A DNA stretch of 23,231 bases from a virus: positions 1 to 23,231 of IMG/VR virus record IMGVR_UViG_3300032282_002542. One strand, given 5' to 3'. This document shows, piece after piece, positions 1 to 6,744 of the stretch. Both the position numbers and the translations under genes were made by a program. How positions within the stretch are numbered: position 1 is the first letter of the stretch; each line of letters starts with the position of its first letter. Below the pieces are notes generated by a model, which saw only the letters and a list, made by a program, of their open reading frames with translations, did no database searches and was not told the DNA's origin.

Positions 1-1
1 G

Positions 2-28
2 CTATGCTGCTGATGGCATAGGGTTTTT
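2..28 (+). terminator. Weak hairpin plus T-run, possible intrinsic terminator
   Basis: A 6-bp stem (CTATGC at 2-7 with GCATAG at 16-21, 8-nt loop) is followed by GG and five Ts at 24-28. This would end a + strand gene lying left of the window. The stem is short and has only two GC pairs, so it may be chance. Confidence 0.4.
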
Positions 29-55
29 CGCTTGTATGTGATGCGAGGCGAATAG

Positions 56-169
56 TGTACAGCATAGGTGTACAGCCTACTGCATGTGCACAGTAATTGT
101 ACAACTATGCCTATCGTTTGAGGCTAGTTCTGCTGCTTTGGTAGGCAACTAGTGAACATGCAGTGTACA
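56..169. repeat. Cluster of four TGTACA palindromes in the leader
   Basis: TGTACA occurs at 56-61, 69-74, 99-104 and 164-169, three times as GTGTACA. The related palindromic hexamer GTGCAC lies at 87-92. Four copies of a 6-mer in about 115 bp is well above chance. The last copy sits inside an inverted repeat (CTAGTGA at 149-155 and TCACTAG at 171-177). Operator or iteron-like sites are an inference; the protein that would bind is unknown. No gene was found in 1-332. Confidence 0.5.
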
Positions 170-175
170 CTCACT

Positions 176-236
176 AGACCACAAAATGTAGTGGGTGGAG
201 TTATGCCAAATAGGGTGAGACCACTAGATGTTGTGG
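176..236 (+). repeat. Imperfect 19-bp direct repeat, 42-bp period
   Basis: The copies at 176-194 and 218-236 share 16 of 19 bases, beginning AGACCAC and ending GTGG. The core ATGTTGTGG of the second copy (228-236) recurs at 4050-4058 and 4082-4090 in the other non-coding region, which suggests a shared binding site. The function is unknown. Confidence 0.5.
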
Positions 237-269
237 CTGTTGGGCAGTGTGTATGATAGTGTGAAACTA

Positions 270-286
270 TTGGCACAGAGAGTGCT
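270..286 (+). promoter_or_regulatory. Sigma-54-like -24/-12 element upstream of the first gene
   Basis: TTGGCAC starts at 270 and GC lies at 284-285. The GG and GC doublets are exactly 10 nt apart, as in sigma-54 promoters. The site matches the family consensus YTGGCACGN4TTGCW except at two positions. It ends 46 bp before the start codon at 333. Chance is possible; a TATGAT box at 252-257 is a weaker sigma-70 alternative. Confidence 0.25.
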
Positions 287-332
287 ATGTATTCAAGGCA
301 GGACCGAACAACATTTAACAGGAGTGTAAACA

Positions 333-2198
333 ATGTGTGAAGTATGCGAATCAGAACAAGCGGAACCATCCGAGGATCTCAATGTAACACCAACACCACC
401 CGAGGGTTTTCGATGGGGCAGGTTGGGTGAGACTATTCCTGCGGGTAGTCAGTGGTACTACCGAGGCGTGCATGACGGTAGTGGTGAGGGTAGTGCTGGG
501 GAAAGACTACGCCTCCAACCACCACACTATTGTGCGTTTCCAATTGTCCCGTCAGATATTTCTGATAAGGAGACAATGGCACCTGAGCCAATTGTTTATC
601 CTGATGACTGGTCCGACAATGCCAAACGATTGGCACGGTATCTCGAAGGACTGACAGCGTACGAAGGCAAGCCGGAAAAGTGTGTCCCGGCAATTGAACG
701 AGTACAGTCACTTTACCCAAATGGATTTGGTTGTACCGACACTGGCGAGATTTATCAACTAGGCTTTACTGGCAAACGTACAGCAGTCCGTTTTCGTATG
801 TTCACCGATAACATGAAATGGCCAACATACAGTTCTCACTATGATACGTTTTGCGAGCGTATCTTTTCCGAGTCTACTGGCAAGATTCACATTGCTTCTG
901 GCGACGACATACACGAGATTTTTCAGACTCATCGGCCTGGCTCCTGCATGGGGGGCGATGGTAATGATCTACACTCATTCCGAGAAGTGTATGCCGTCAA
1001 CGATAAGACAATCGGAATCATCTATTCTGGTCCGAAGTCTAACCCATTGGTTGAGTCGGTATGTTCCTGCCTGTTCTGGATTGGTAAAAAGAGAATCTAT
1101 CTTGATCGTTTGTACTCATCCGGAACATACCACGCGAAACTACACTATGATCTATTCGCGAATCATCTTGAGAAGCAATACGGCAAGCCTTGCGTTCCGA
1201 TTTTTACCAATTCGCACAAACGCAAACAATGGTCAAAGAGTATCACATTCAAATTGGCCAATCATGGTAATCCCCTGCCATATATGGACACAATCCAGAA
1301 TGTAAAGGATTGCAATTCTAGATTTATCTGGATGACAACAAAGACAACAGGACTACGTTGTACCGACACTAGCGGAACATGGCCCGACGGCAGGGGGCGT
1401 TGCAAGTGTTCAGGATGTAATTGTTCGCTGGACGAAGACGACGCATACCACTGGGACGATTCAACGTACTGTGAAGAATGCTACGATGAGACTGTAGGAC
1501 ACTGCCAATATACTGAACAGGATTGCGATGCTGACGATATTCAATCGATCGAATTGTACGGTCATCCATCGAACTATTCTCGACGATACAATCGGTTTGA
1601 CGTTACTTGGCGTACAATGTCAGTGTCGAGCGATACCATTTCATCATATTTCACAGAATTGCACGATGGCAGTTATGCTGAAAATGATCTAACGATCGAG
1701 GACAATCGAGGACGTGCGTTCACCAATGATCCTGATTCATGGGACGACGCTACACTGACGGAAGACGGTGAATTGTACCACATTGATGACGTTGTCCAAT
1801 TGAGTGATGGTAGAACGTATCCTCAAGACGAGTGTGTTGAGGTTGACGGGGAATGGTACTTGTCAGGCGAAGAACCTGAAACGGAAGACGATAGTGCCGA
1901 TGATGATTCTGAGAACGAAGACACTACGGAACAGGAAGACAGTTTAGAACCTGTTGTGTCTGCAATCGTTGATCGTCGTGACCTGTCGGACAATTGGACA
2001 CCCCCAGAAGGCTATCGAATTCTGGATGCTGGTGAAGTAATTCAGCCTGGCGATTGTTGTTTTGGTGATCCTGGTTATCGTCGTTTGGTTCTGCACTATA
2101 ATCCGCTTGGATTCGCTTCTCACGATTATGGTAGAATCGTCGGTAGCAACGCTCTACTTTACACTCGATCTATTACAGAAAACATGGTGACAGAATGA
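333..2198 (+). CDS. Large Cys-rich phage protein with 'SCMGG' motif, function unknown
   Basis: This 621-residue protein has no assigned function. The start is supported by GGAG at 321-324, 8 nt upstream. Residues 22-45 form a P-P-E-G-F-R...G-E module that recurs near the C-terminus (557-575, P-P-E-G-Y-R) and at the N-terminus of the gene at 5161. A central part carries S204-C205-M206-G-G followed by a strand-rich segment, which resembles an uncharacterised family seen in phages with an S/T-C-M motif. Cysteines at 357, 359, 362, 364, 380 and 383 look like a zinc-binding knuckle. Residues of about 510-540 are strongly acidic and probably disordered. No signal peptide or membrane segment is seen. 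The stop codon overlaps the peptidase start (ATGA), so the two are translationally coupled. An early host-interaction role is a guess from the position behind a regulatory leader. Confidence 0.9.
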   Translation: MCEVCESEQAEPSEDLNVTPTPPEGFRWGRLGETIPAGSQWYYRGVHDGSGEGSAGERLRLQPPHYCAFPIVPSDISDKETMAPEPIVYPDDWSDNAKRLARYLEGLTAYEGKPEKCVPAIERVQSLYPNGFGCTDTGEIYQLGFTGKRTAVRFRMFTDNMKWPTYSSHYDTFCERIFSESTGKIHIASGDDIHEIFQTHRPGSCMGGDGNDLHSFREVYAVNDKTIGIIYSGPKSNPLVESVCSCLFWIGKKRIYLDRLYSSGTYHAKLHYDLFANHLEKQYGKPCVPIFTNSHKRKQWSKSITFKLANHGNPLPYMDTIQNVKDCNSRFIWMTTKTTGLRCTDTSGTWPDGRGRCKCSGCNCSLDEDDAYHWDDSTYCEECYDETVGHCQYTEQDCDADDIQSIELYGHPSNYSRRYNRFDVTWRTMSVSSDTISSYFTELHDGSYAENDLTIEDNRGRAFTNDPDSWDDATLTEDGELYHIDDVVQLSDGRTYPQDECVEVDGEWYLSGEEPETEDDSADDDSENEDTTEQEDSLEPVVSAIVDRRDLSDNWTPPEGYRILDAGEVIQPGDCCFGDPGYRRLVLHYNPLGFASHDYGRIVGSNALLYTRSITENMVTE

Positions 2199-3214
2199 TA
2201 GAACTAAACGTGGAACAATTCGAACTAATCGTTCGGGAATGCTGTACACTCACCACCGATGATATGTTCCGTCGATTGTGTGAAGTTTACGGTTTTACAC
2301 TTACTCATCGTGGATCTGAACAATGGGGTAAGGCTGGAAAGATGATCCATAACCGTTATGCCTATCGCCCTGGCAAGTTTGCAGACAGTCCGTTGCTAGT
2401 CTGTCATGCTGACACGGTCTTAGGAAATCTCAGCTATTCGTACGACGTGGAACGTATGGTTGTAACTTCTTCCGAACTGGACGATCGTTTGGGTATCGCT
2501 TGTATGTTGTATTCCCTGTCGCTGAGGAATGCTCTTTCTGAATGTGCTATGTTGGTGTGTGACAACGAAGAGATTGCAAGTACTACAGCCAGCCAGTTTA
2601 CTGACGATACGCTGGCGATGAATGGCACATCAGAAACAGGGTTACCAGTTTGGCTGATGGAATTCGATAGGAGAGGTGTGGACGTGGTCACGTATGTCTA
2701 TGGCAACGATACATTTCATTCATTGTTGGAATCCGTAGGGTTTACAGTAGGTGAGGGTTCCTTTTCCGATATATCCAGCATGGTTGATATTGGGCGTAGT
2801 GGCGTGAATGTTGGAGTAGGGTATCATTCAGAACATTCAACACGTTGCCACGCAAGGCTGAGCGATACGCTGCTCCAATTGGGGCGTGCTGTTCAGTTCT
2901 GTGAGTTCTATTCTTGCGTGACACTACGCTACGCCCCGAGACTTCAGAAGTATGGTAAGTATGAACGGTTTAACTATGACGGGTACTACGACGACGACAG
3001 ATCATTGTTTTCATCTACGGGTGCAAAACTATCGTTGACGCCTGTCGTCGATGATATGTGGGACAATCCGATTGATGAAGACGATGTGAACGAACTAGAG
3101 TGTTGCGAATGTTGTGATGCAATCACTCACGAGCAGGACATGTTAGACTTTGGTGGACAACGTATCTGCGAGCAGTGTTATCGTGATTTCGTGTCGCCCA
3201 ATTCTCTTTCCTAG
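2195..3214 (+). CDS. M20/M28-like di-zinc metallopeptidase with Cys-rich C-terminal tail
   Basis: This 339-residue protein carries the ordered metal and catalytic motifs of the M20/M28/M42 peptidase clan: H71-A-D73, D96-D97-x2-G, D123-N-E125-E126, F157-D158 and G-Y-H211-S-E-H214. By family knowledge H71, D97, E126, D158 and a C-terminal His would hold two zinc ions, with D73 and E125 as catalytic residues. The substrate could be a peptide or an acylated amino acid. Residues of about 300-330 add a second element (CCECC ... CEQC) that looks like a zinc knuckle and is similar in style to the cysteines of the upstream protein. There is no signal peptide, so the enzyme should act in the host cytoplasm. 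It starts inside the stop of the upstream gene (ATGA). The motif order is clear; family placement within the clan is uncertain. Confidence 0.85.
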   Translation: MIELNVEQFELIVRECCTLTTDDMFRRLCEVYGFTLTHRGSEQWGKAGKMIHNRYAYRPGKFADSPLLVCHADTVLGNLSYSYDVERMVVTSSELDDRLGIACMLYSLSLRNALSECAMLVCDNEEIASTTASQFTDDTLAMNGTSETGLPVWLMEFDRRGVDVVTYVYGNDTFHSLLESVGFTVGEGSFSDISSMVDIGRSGVNVGVGYHSEHSTRCHARLSDTLLQLGRAVQFCEFYSCVTLRYAPRLQKYGKYERFNYDGYYDDDRSLFSSTGAKLSLTPVVDDMWDNPIDEDDVNELECCECCDAITHEQDMLDFGGQRICEQCYRDFVSPNSLS

Positions 3215-3235
3215 TCTCTTTTCAGGATTCTCAAA

Positions 3236-3451
3236 ATGTTGCTGCAATCACGCTCTTTTGCATCGTATGGCAATGCCGATAATCTCAAAGCTGATGTTGA
3301 TACCATTCGTCAGTTCATCGGCCAGTCTTCTCTCCCGGTTGTTGACCAATTGTCCATTTTGTTTCTCAGGAGATTTTCGCTATGTCAGGCTTCAATTCTA
3401 GTTCAGACAATGCCAGTGGTTCCCTCAGTAGCGAGGATAAAGAGTTTCTGA
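3236..3451 (+). CDS. Possible small ORF, uncertain
   Basis: This is a 71-codon frame 21 bp after the peptidase stop, with a weak AGGA about 9 nt before the ATG. The first 40 residues look plausible for a soluble peptide. The last 23 codons lie in the region covered by the better supported membrane-protein gene at 3382, in another frame. No family is recognised. It may be a short real gene or chance. Confidence 0.3.
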   Translation: MLLQSRSFASYGNADNLKADVDTIRQFIGQSSLPVVDQLSILFLRRFSLCQASILVQTMPVVPSVARIKSF

Positions 3452-3549
3452 GGATGCAGCGTAACGCCGATAACATGGTGGTGTGTATGGTGGGAATGGT
3501 GGTATCGTGGTTAGGTTGGTTGGTTGTGAGTCTTATCGAATTGGCGTAG
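3382..3549 (+). CDS. Small single-pass membrane protein
   Basis: This 55-residue ORF starts at an ATG preceded by AGGAG at 3369-3373, an ideal ribosome binding site. The N-terminal half is Ser-rich and polar and includes a charged S-E-D-K-E stretch. Residues of about 33-52 form one hydrophobic segment rich in Met, Val and Trp, followed by I-E-L-A at the end. It would sit in the inner membrane with the polar part on one side. It is the last gene before the terminator at 3605. The function is unknown; small inner-membrane phage proteins include superinfection-exclusion factors and anti-holins, but nothing in the sequence identifies either. Confidence 0.6.
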   Translation: MSGFNSSSDNASGSLSSEDKEFLRMQRNADNMVVCMVGMVVSWLGWLVVSLIELA

Positions 3550-3604
3550 TGCAGACGACATAACGCGAACAGCGTGCCTCGACTGGGGAATCAGTCTTCA
3601 CCTC

Positions 3605-3637
3605 AACCCGGACATCACAAGTGTCGCGGGTTTTCTT
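3605..3637 (+). terminator. Intrinsic terminator of the left + operon
   Basis: The arm AACCCGGACA (3605-3614) pairs with TGTC-G-CGGGTT (3622-3632), giving 10 bp with one bulged G and a 7-nt loop. The sequence TTCTT follows. It lies 55 bp after the last stop codon and closes the 333-3549 unit. Confidence 0.7.
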
Positions 3638-3754
3638 GCGTCCGGTGTTTTGCCAGTGTGGTCACCCTCTCAATTCGAGCGATGACGACACTGGTAAGAT
3701 TCTGGACGTTGTTGCGTTTGCGGGTTGACCATTGTATCGGCTTTTCAATCCTTC

Positions 3755-4036
3755 GACGTTCTAGAGGTATTCTGTGCGATTGCGGCAAACGTGGGATATA
3801 TCACCCACTGAATTGGTAGGGGTTTCAAAGTGAACTGAACAGTTTAGTTTATCTAGTGTACAAAGTGTCACCTAGTCTAGAATCGCACAGGATAGGGCAC
3901 CAAGGGCTTGAGATTCTGGACGATACAATACTCGCATTGAAGTATCCTCGGACGTTCTAGGGGTATCCTGTAGCCTCACAATGCGAATTCGAGTGTGGGC
4001 GATAGGTTCAATTGTGTTCTAGTGGTACAGGATACC
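3755..4036. repeat. Repeat family GGTATyCTGT in direct and inverted copies (possible origin or operator)
   Basis: GACGTTCTAG-rGGTATyCTGT occurs at 3755-3774 and 3951-3970 in direct orientation. Inverted copies lie at 3876-3894 (ending ACAGGATA) and 4024-4036 (GGTACAGGATACC). Other repeats nearby are AGATTCTGGACG at 3697-3708 and 3911-3922, and the pair TCGCATTG (3932-3939) with CAATGCGA (3979-3986). The stretch from 3640 to 4358 contains no convincing gene. Iteron-like arrays of this kind suit a replication origin or a repressor-binding region; this is inference. Confidence 0.55.
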
Positions 4037-4049
4037 AGCAAAACACTAC

Positions 4050-4092
4050 ATGTTGTGGTTGACAGAAAGTGTCGCCCCAATATGTTGTGGTT
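4050..4092 (+). repeat. Direct repeat ATGTTGTGGTT, 32-bp period
   Basis: Identical 11-mers lie at 4050-4060 and 4082-4092, and a near copy (ATGTTGTGGCT) at 228-238. The first copy overlaps the -35 box and the second the -10 box of the promoter-like pair at 4059-4086, an operator-like arrangement. Confidence 0.5.
4059..4086 (+). promoter_or_regulatory. Sigma-70-like promoter inside the non-coding region
   Basis: A perfect TTGACA (4059-4064) is followed after 16 nt by TATGTT (4081-4086, four of six consensus bases). No convincing gene starts within the next 300 bp, so the product would be a long leader to the gene at 4433, an untranslated RNA, or an origin transcript. Confidence 0.4.
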
Positions 4093-4117
4093 TGCACAGG
4101 GAATCGGTACGGATGGA

Positions 4118-4176
4118 CCAATATATCCCACCAAAATGGTAGGATTTAATGGGGCACCTATTGGGTGGGATATTGG
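4118..4176. repeat. Long inverted repeat (hairpin)
   Basis: CCAATATATCCCACC (4118-4132) is nearly the reverse complement of GGTGGGATATTGG (4164-4176); they differ by two extra bases in the left arm. The 31-nt spacer could form a loop. A related short hairpin (GTGGG/CCCAC) sits at 3791-3808. There is no T-run, so a terminator is unlikely. Confidence 0.5.
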
Positions 4177-4358
4177 CTAACATAGGGGTCGGTAGACTCG
4201 TTGGGGGATACGAGGTTAGACAAAATGTGGATGGAGGTTTTTTTGGACCAACGACAGGAAGTACTGGCTGGACTGGTGAATGGTCAGGCTGGAGGAGGAA
4301 ATACAGAAGTGTGAAAAGTACCCTGAAGGTTTTTTGAAAATTTTTTGAACTGTTTTTC

Positions 4359-4387
4359 TTGACTTAAAAGCAGAGTAGCGGTACATT
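4359..4387 (+). promoter_or_regulatory. Sigma-70 promoter for the 4433-6116 operon
   Basis: TTGACT (4359-4364), a 17-nt spacer and TACATT (4382-4387) match the bacterial housekeeping consensus well. The preceding 30 bp is very A/T-rich, resembling an UP element. A ribosome binding site (GGGAG) and the ATG at 4433 follow. Confidence 0.65.
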
Positions 4388-4432
4388 GTGTGGTAGTAAT
4401 GCCGGACTATTCCATTACGGGAGATTTTTTTA

Positions 4433-5062
4433 ATGAAGACGTGTGCCCGCTGCAAAATACTCAAACCGCATGAAGATTTTTACAAGAACAAGAAGAGTAA
4501 AGACGGTTTATCCAGCTACTGCTCGTCGTGTTGTAAGGCTGCTGTAACAGCCTCTACTCGCAAACATGCAGGTAGCACTGATGAAGCTGTCAAGCAACGA
4601 CGTAGAGATGCGTACAAAGACAAGTACAGGCACCAAGCGAGACTAAGATACCACCAAAAACGTGAGGAACTGATTGAGTACCAGAAGCAGTGGCACGCAG
4701 AGAACAAAGTGTCAGTTAAGCAGTACCGAAGTAGGTTTTATGCTGTTGTAGCCAATCGTGTATACAAGAATGCTCAAGGTAGATACACAGCGGTAGTATC
4801 ACGTAAAGTAGGGGGTAAGCCTTTACCTTTCCGTATTCTTATTGGGTGTAACAAGACTCAGTTGTTCGAGCACATGGCATCGCTATTTACTGAGGGTATG
4901 ACAGGAGATAACTACGGTGAATGGGAGATTGATCACATCCGACCAATTTGCTCGTTCGATCTAACGGATACGGAACAGATGAAGCAGTGTTTTCACTACA
5001 CGAACATGCAGCCTTTATGGAAAGAAGAGAACCAAGCGAAAGGAACCAAATGGCTCGAATAG
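4433..5062 (+). CDS. HNH endonuclease with N-terminal zinc ribbon
   Basis: This 209-residue protein starts with a zinc ribbon (C4-x2-C7 ... C30-x2-C33) of the kind common in phage HNH proteins. Residues 45-100 form a basic, Lys/Arg/Tyr-rich helical linker likely to bind DNA. The C-terminus has the nuclease core: W-E-I-D167-H168-I, then F-H-Y-T-N191-x-Q-P-L-W and a final N200-x2-K-G. Known members cut double-stranded DNA near intron or intergenic insertion sites and are usually selfish mobile genes. It is the first gene after the promoter at 4359 and follows a repeat-rich region, so its insertion may have displaced the original first gene. The nuclease call is confident; the target is unknown. 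Confidence 0.9.
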   Translation: MKTCARCKILKPHEDFYKNKKSKDGLSSYCSSCCKAAVTASTRKHAGSTDEAVKQRRRDAYKDKYRHQARLRYHQKREELIEYQKQWHAENKVSVKQYRSRFYAVVANRVYKNAQGRYTAVVSRKVGGKPLPFRILIGCNKTQLFEHMASLFTEGMTGDNYGEWEIDHIRPICSFDLTDTEQMKQCFHYTNMQPLWKEENQAKGTKWLE

Positions 5063-5160
5063 TTGGATCAAAAAATGAAGTACCTATTGCAACATGATTT
5101 GAAGTTGCTACAGTTCTGGTGTGGGAAATGTGTCCCGTAAATATTTCTGGAGGAAGTAAT

Positions 5161-5484
5161 ATGAATGGTGAATTGTTGGGACTACCTGATGGGTATCGGG
5201 CTGTGCGTTGGGGTTGTGTGGAACTAAACGAATGGTACATGAATGGTAGGAGTGCATTTAAATGGAACAGTTATGAGGCATCAGTAGGTAGCTATCTGAT
5301 TGTTGAGAAGGTCGAGCCACCTAAGCCGAAGACCCGTTCAGTTGTTCTGAACAGGTATCTTGTGTGGGATGCCGATGTCCCTTGCTCTTATCGTGTGGTT
5401 GTTGCTGAGGAGGACTATGTGACAGACAACTGGCAGAACTTTACCTTGCTTGGTCATTCAGAAACTATTGAAGTGGAGGTGTAA
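5161..5484 (+). CDS. Unknown protein with P-x-G-Y-R module
   Basis: The protein has 107 residues. I chose the ATG at 5161 because GGAGGA lies 7 nt upstream; a longer frame from 5119 lacks a ribosome binding site. The N-terminus (L8-P-D-G-Y-R13 ... G18 ... W25) matches the module seen twice in the protein at 333. Alternating hydrophobic residues in the rest (YLIVEKVE, SYRVVVAEE) suggest a small beta-rich fold. No catalytic residues stand out. It ends 2 nt before the next start, in one operon with the HNH gene and the 209-residue protein. The function is unknown; a small binding or adaptor domain shared among these phage proteins is likely. Confidence 0.75.
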   Translation: MNGELLGLPDGYRAVRWGCVELNEWYMNGRSAFKWNSYEASVGSYLIVEKVEPPKPKTRSVVLNRYLVWDADVPCSYRVVVAEEDYVTDNWQNFTLLGHSETIEVEV

Positions 5485-5486
5485 GT

Positions 5487-6116
5487 ATGAGCAACAGACT
5501 TAAACCAGAACAGTTTGGTGGCAGTAACAAGCAGCCGAAGGAGAACTACAAGCCAATGCGTCTGGATGACGTGATGCAGAACTCATTGGCTGAGGTCTGT
5601 AAGGAATGGATCGGTGACGGTAAAGGTAAGGAATGGACGCTCAAGTGGATGAATGATCGGTTTGATCTGCATGGTAAGATGAACCTGCGACGAGTGTGTA
5701 CTGACATCGAGATGGAGAACAAGGAGACTGGTGACCTGAAGGATGTGATGTTCAGCTTCCAGAATGGTCAGGTGTTCTCACTGGATCTGATGAGGTGCCT
5801 GTCGTTCACTAAGGCTCTGGAATATGTTCTGAGGAAGGAAGACTTTGGTGATGTGCAGGAAGGGATACATCATCAGAGTCTCATGTCGTTCATGGCGGCT
5901 ATGGTAGAGAAGTATAAGCATTACGTTATCTGGCGTATGGCGTACATGACCGAGGATCACGCTGAGACGATGATGTTTGGTTGTCTGCTCAGAGATATTG
6001 GAATGGACGACGGTCCTCAGTTGTGTGCTGGGCTGCCGTATCCTATTGTGGGATCGGTGTTGGAACTGCTGGTTAAGACTGGTGTGCTTGACTACTCAGG
6101 TGATATGGTTAGCTGA
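5487..6116 (+). CDS. Unknown mostly helical protein
   Basis: The protein has 209 residues and a GGAGG ribosome binding site just upstream. The first 30 residues are polar and Gly/Gln/Lys-rich, probably flexible. The remainder looks mainly helical, with a Met-rich core at about residues 128-165. No metal-binding, nucleotide-binding or membrane motif is visible and I do not recognise a family. It is the last gene of the 4433-6116 operon and meets the convergent operon at the hairpin at 6134. Confidence 0.75.
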   Translation: MSNRLKPEQFGGSNKQPKENYKPMRLDDVMQNSLAEVCKEWIGDGKGKEWTLKWMNDRFDLHGKMNLRRVCTDIEMENKETGDLKDVMFSFQNGQVFSLDLMRCLSFTKALEYVLRKEDFGDVQEGIHHQSLMSFMAAMVEKYKHYVIWRMAYMTEDHAETMMFGCLLRDIGMDDGPQLCAGLPYPIVGSVLELLVKTGVLDYSGDMVS

Positions 6117-6133
6117 TGTCTGGACGTAAAGAA

Positions 6134-6162
6134 ACCCCGATGCTTCATGTGAAGGTCGGGGT
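6134..6162. terminator. Bidirectional terminator between convergent operons
   Basis: ACCCCGA (6134-6140) pairs with TCGGGGT (6156-6162), and an inner stem CTTC/GAAG encloses ATGT. On the - strand it is followed by TTTCTTT, a fair terminator. On the + strand only ATTTC follows, which is weaker. It lies between the stops at 6116 (+) and 6184 (-). Confidence 0.7.
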
Positions 6163-6183
6163 ATTTCAGTTGGTAGAGGACAG

Positions 6184-6393
6184 TTATTCCGCGTTTACTT
6201 CCGGAACAATCAGAATCACGACCTCGACCACTTTCCCGGACTGCAAAAGCAAATTCCACTGTGCGTCGCGTTGACCGTAGAAGTCGACAATCATCTTATC
6301 GCGGACCCGCTGGACCGACTCGGCAATCGAATACAAATCGATTTCTCCATCGCGGTCCTGATACGCGAAGCACTTTTCGTTCTCGTTCGTCAT
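6184..6393 (-). CDS. Small unknown protein, last gene of the - operon
   Basis: The protein has 69 residues with a balanced charged composition, a central helix-like segment (ESVQRVRDKMI) and a hydrophobic strand near the end (VVEVVILIV). AGG lies 11 nt before the ATG, a weak ribosome binding site. It ends 22 bp from the bidirectional terminator. No family is recognised. Confidence 0.6.
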   Translation of the reverse strand: MTNENEKCFAYQDRDGEIDLYSIAESVQRVRDKMIVDFYGQRDAQWNLLLQSGKVVEVVILIVPEVNAE

Positions 6394-6426
6394 TGTTTTT
6401 CGCCTATCGGAGTACCAGACCGCTGC

Positions 6427-6621
6427 TCATTCACCCGTCACTATTGACGGGACGATATTCTCAGACCACGCCTTCACGATCCAATACGCTTGCTGCGTCA
6501 TCGCCGCATCGGCCTGAGCCGTTTGCACGATCCATTGGCCGTTGCTGTTGCAGTCAGACTGAATGATATTTGCTGTGGATCGCTGACCTCTCAACCACGC
6601 TACCGCTTCTTCGTATGTCAT
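6427..6621 (-). CDS. Small unknown protein
   Basis: The protein has 64 residues. I place the start at 6621 because AAAGGA lies about 6 nt upstream; the frame is open to an ATG at 6669 that lacks a clear ribosome binding site. Two helix-like segments with repeated Gln, Ala and Trp flank a polar middle. No motif is recognised. The 123 bp upstream (6622-6744) holds no gene and no clear promoter. Confidence 0.6.
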   Translation of the reverse strand: MTYEEAVAWLRGQRSTANIIQSDCNSNGQWIVQTAQADAAMTQQAYWIVKAWSENIVPSIVTGE

Positions 6622-6744
6622 GTTTTTCCTTTGTTTCTGCGCCCACCGAATACAAGTTCCGCTGCTCATTTTGCCATATAAACACCAATGTTTTCGAACT
6701 ATTCAGTAACGCTTACCAGTTGCAACCGGAACGGAATTCCTCTG

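Noticed and set aside
176-236. CRISPR-like repeat pair
   Set aside because: Only two imperfect copies with a 23-bp spacer and no cas genes in the window.
124-369. Open frame of 81 codons on the - strand in the leader
   Set aside because: It overlaps the strongly supported start of the gene at 333 and covers the repeat cluster; no ribosome binding site seen.
3574-3819. Open frame of 81 codons after the left operon
   Set aside because: It runs through the terminator hairpin and a repeat copy, and the Arg/Cys-rich product looks like chance translation.
3995-4180. Open frame of 61 codons in the repeat region
   Set aside because: It begins with GTG, has no ribosome binding site and runs through the inverted repeat; composition does not look like a protein.
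5074-5139. A 21-codon peptide frame (M-K-Y-L-L-Q-H ...) between the HNH gene and the gene at 5161
   Set aside because: It has only a weak GGA upstream and no recognisable feature; too short to support.
6261-6566. Arg/Ser-rich + strand open frame opposite the small - strand genes
   Set aside because: The low-complexity product mirrors the antisense of two better supported genes with ribosome binding sites.
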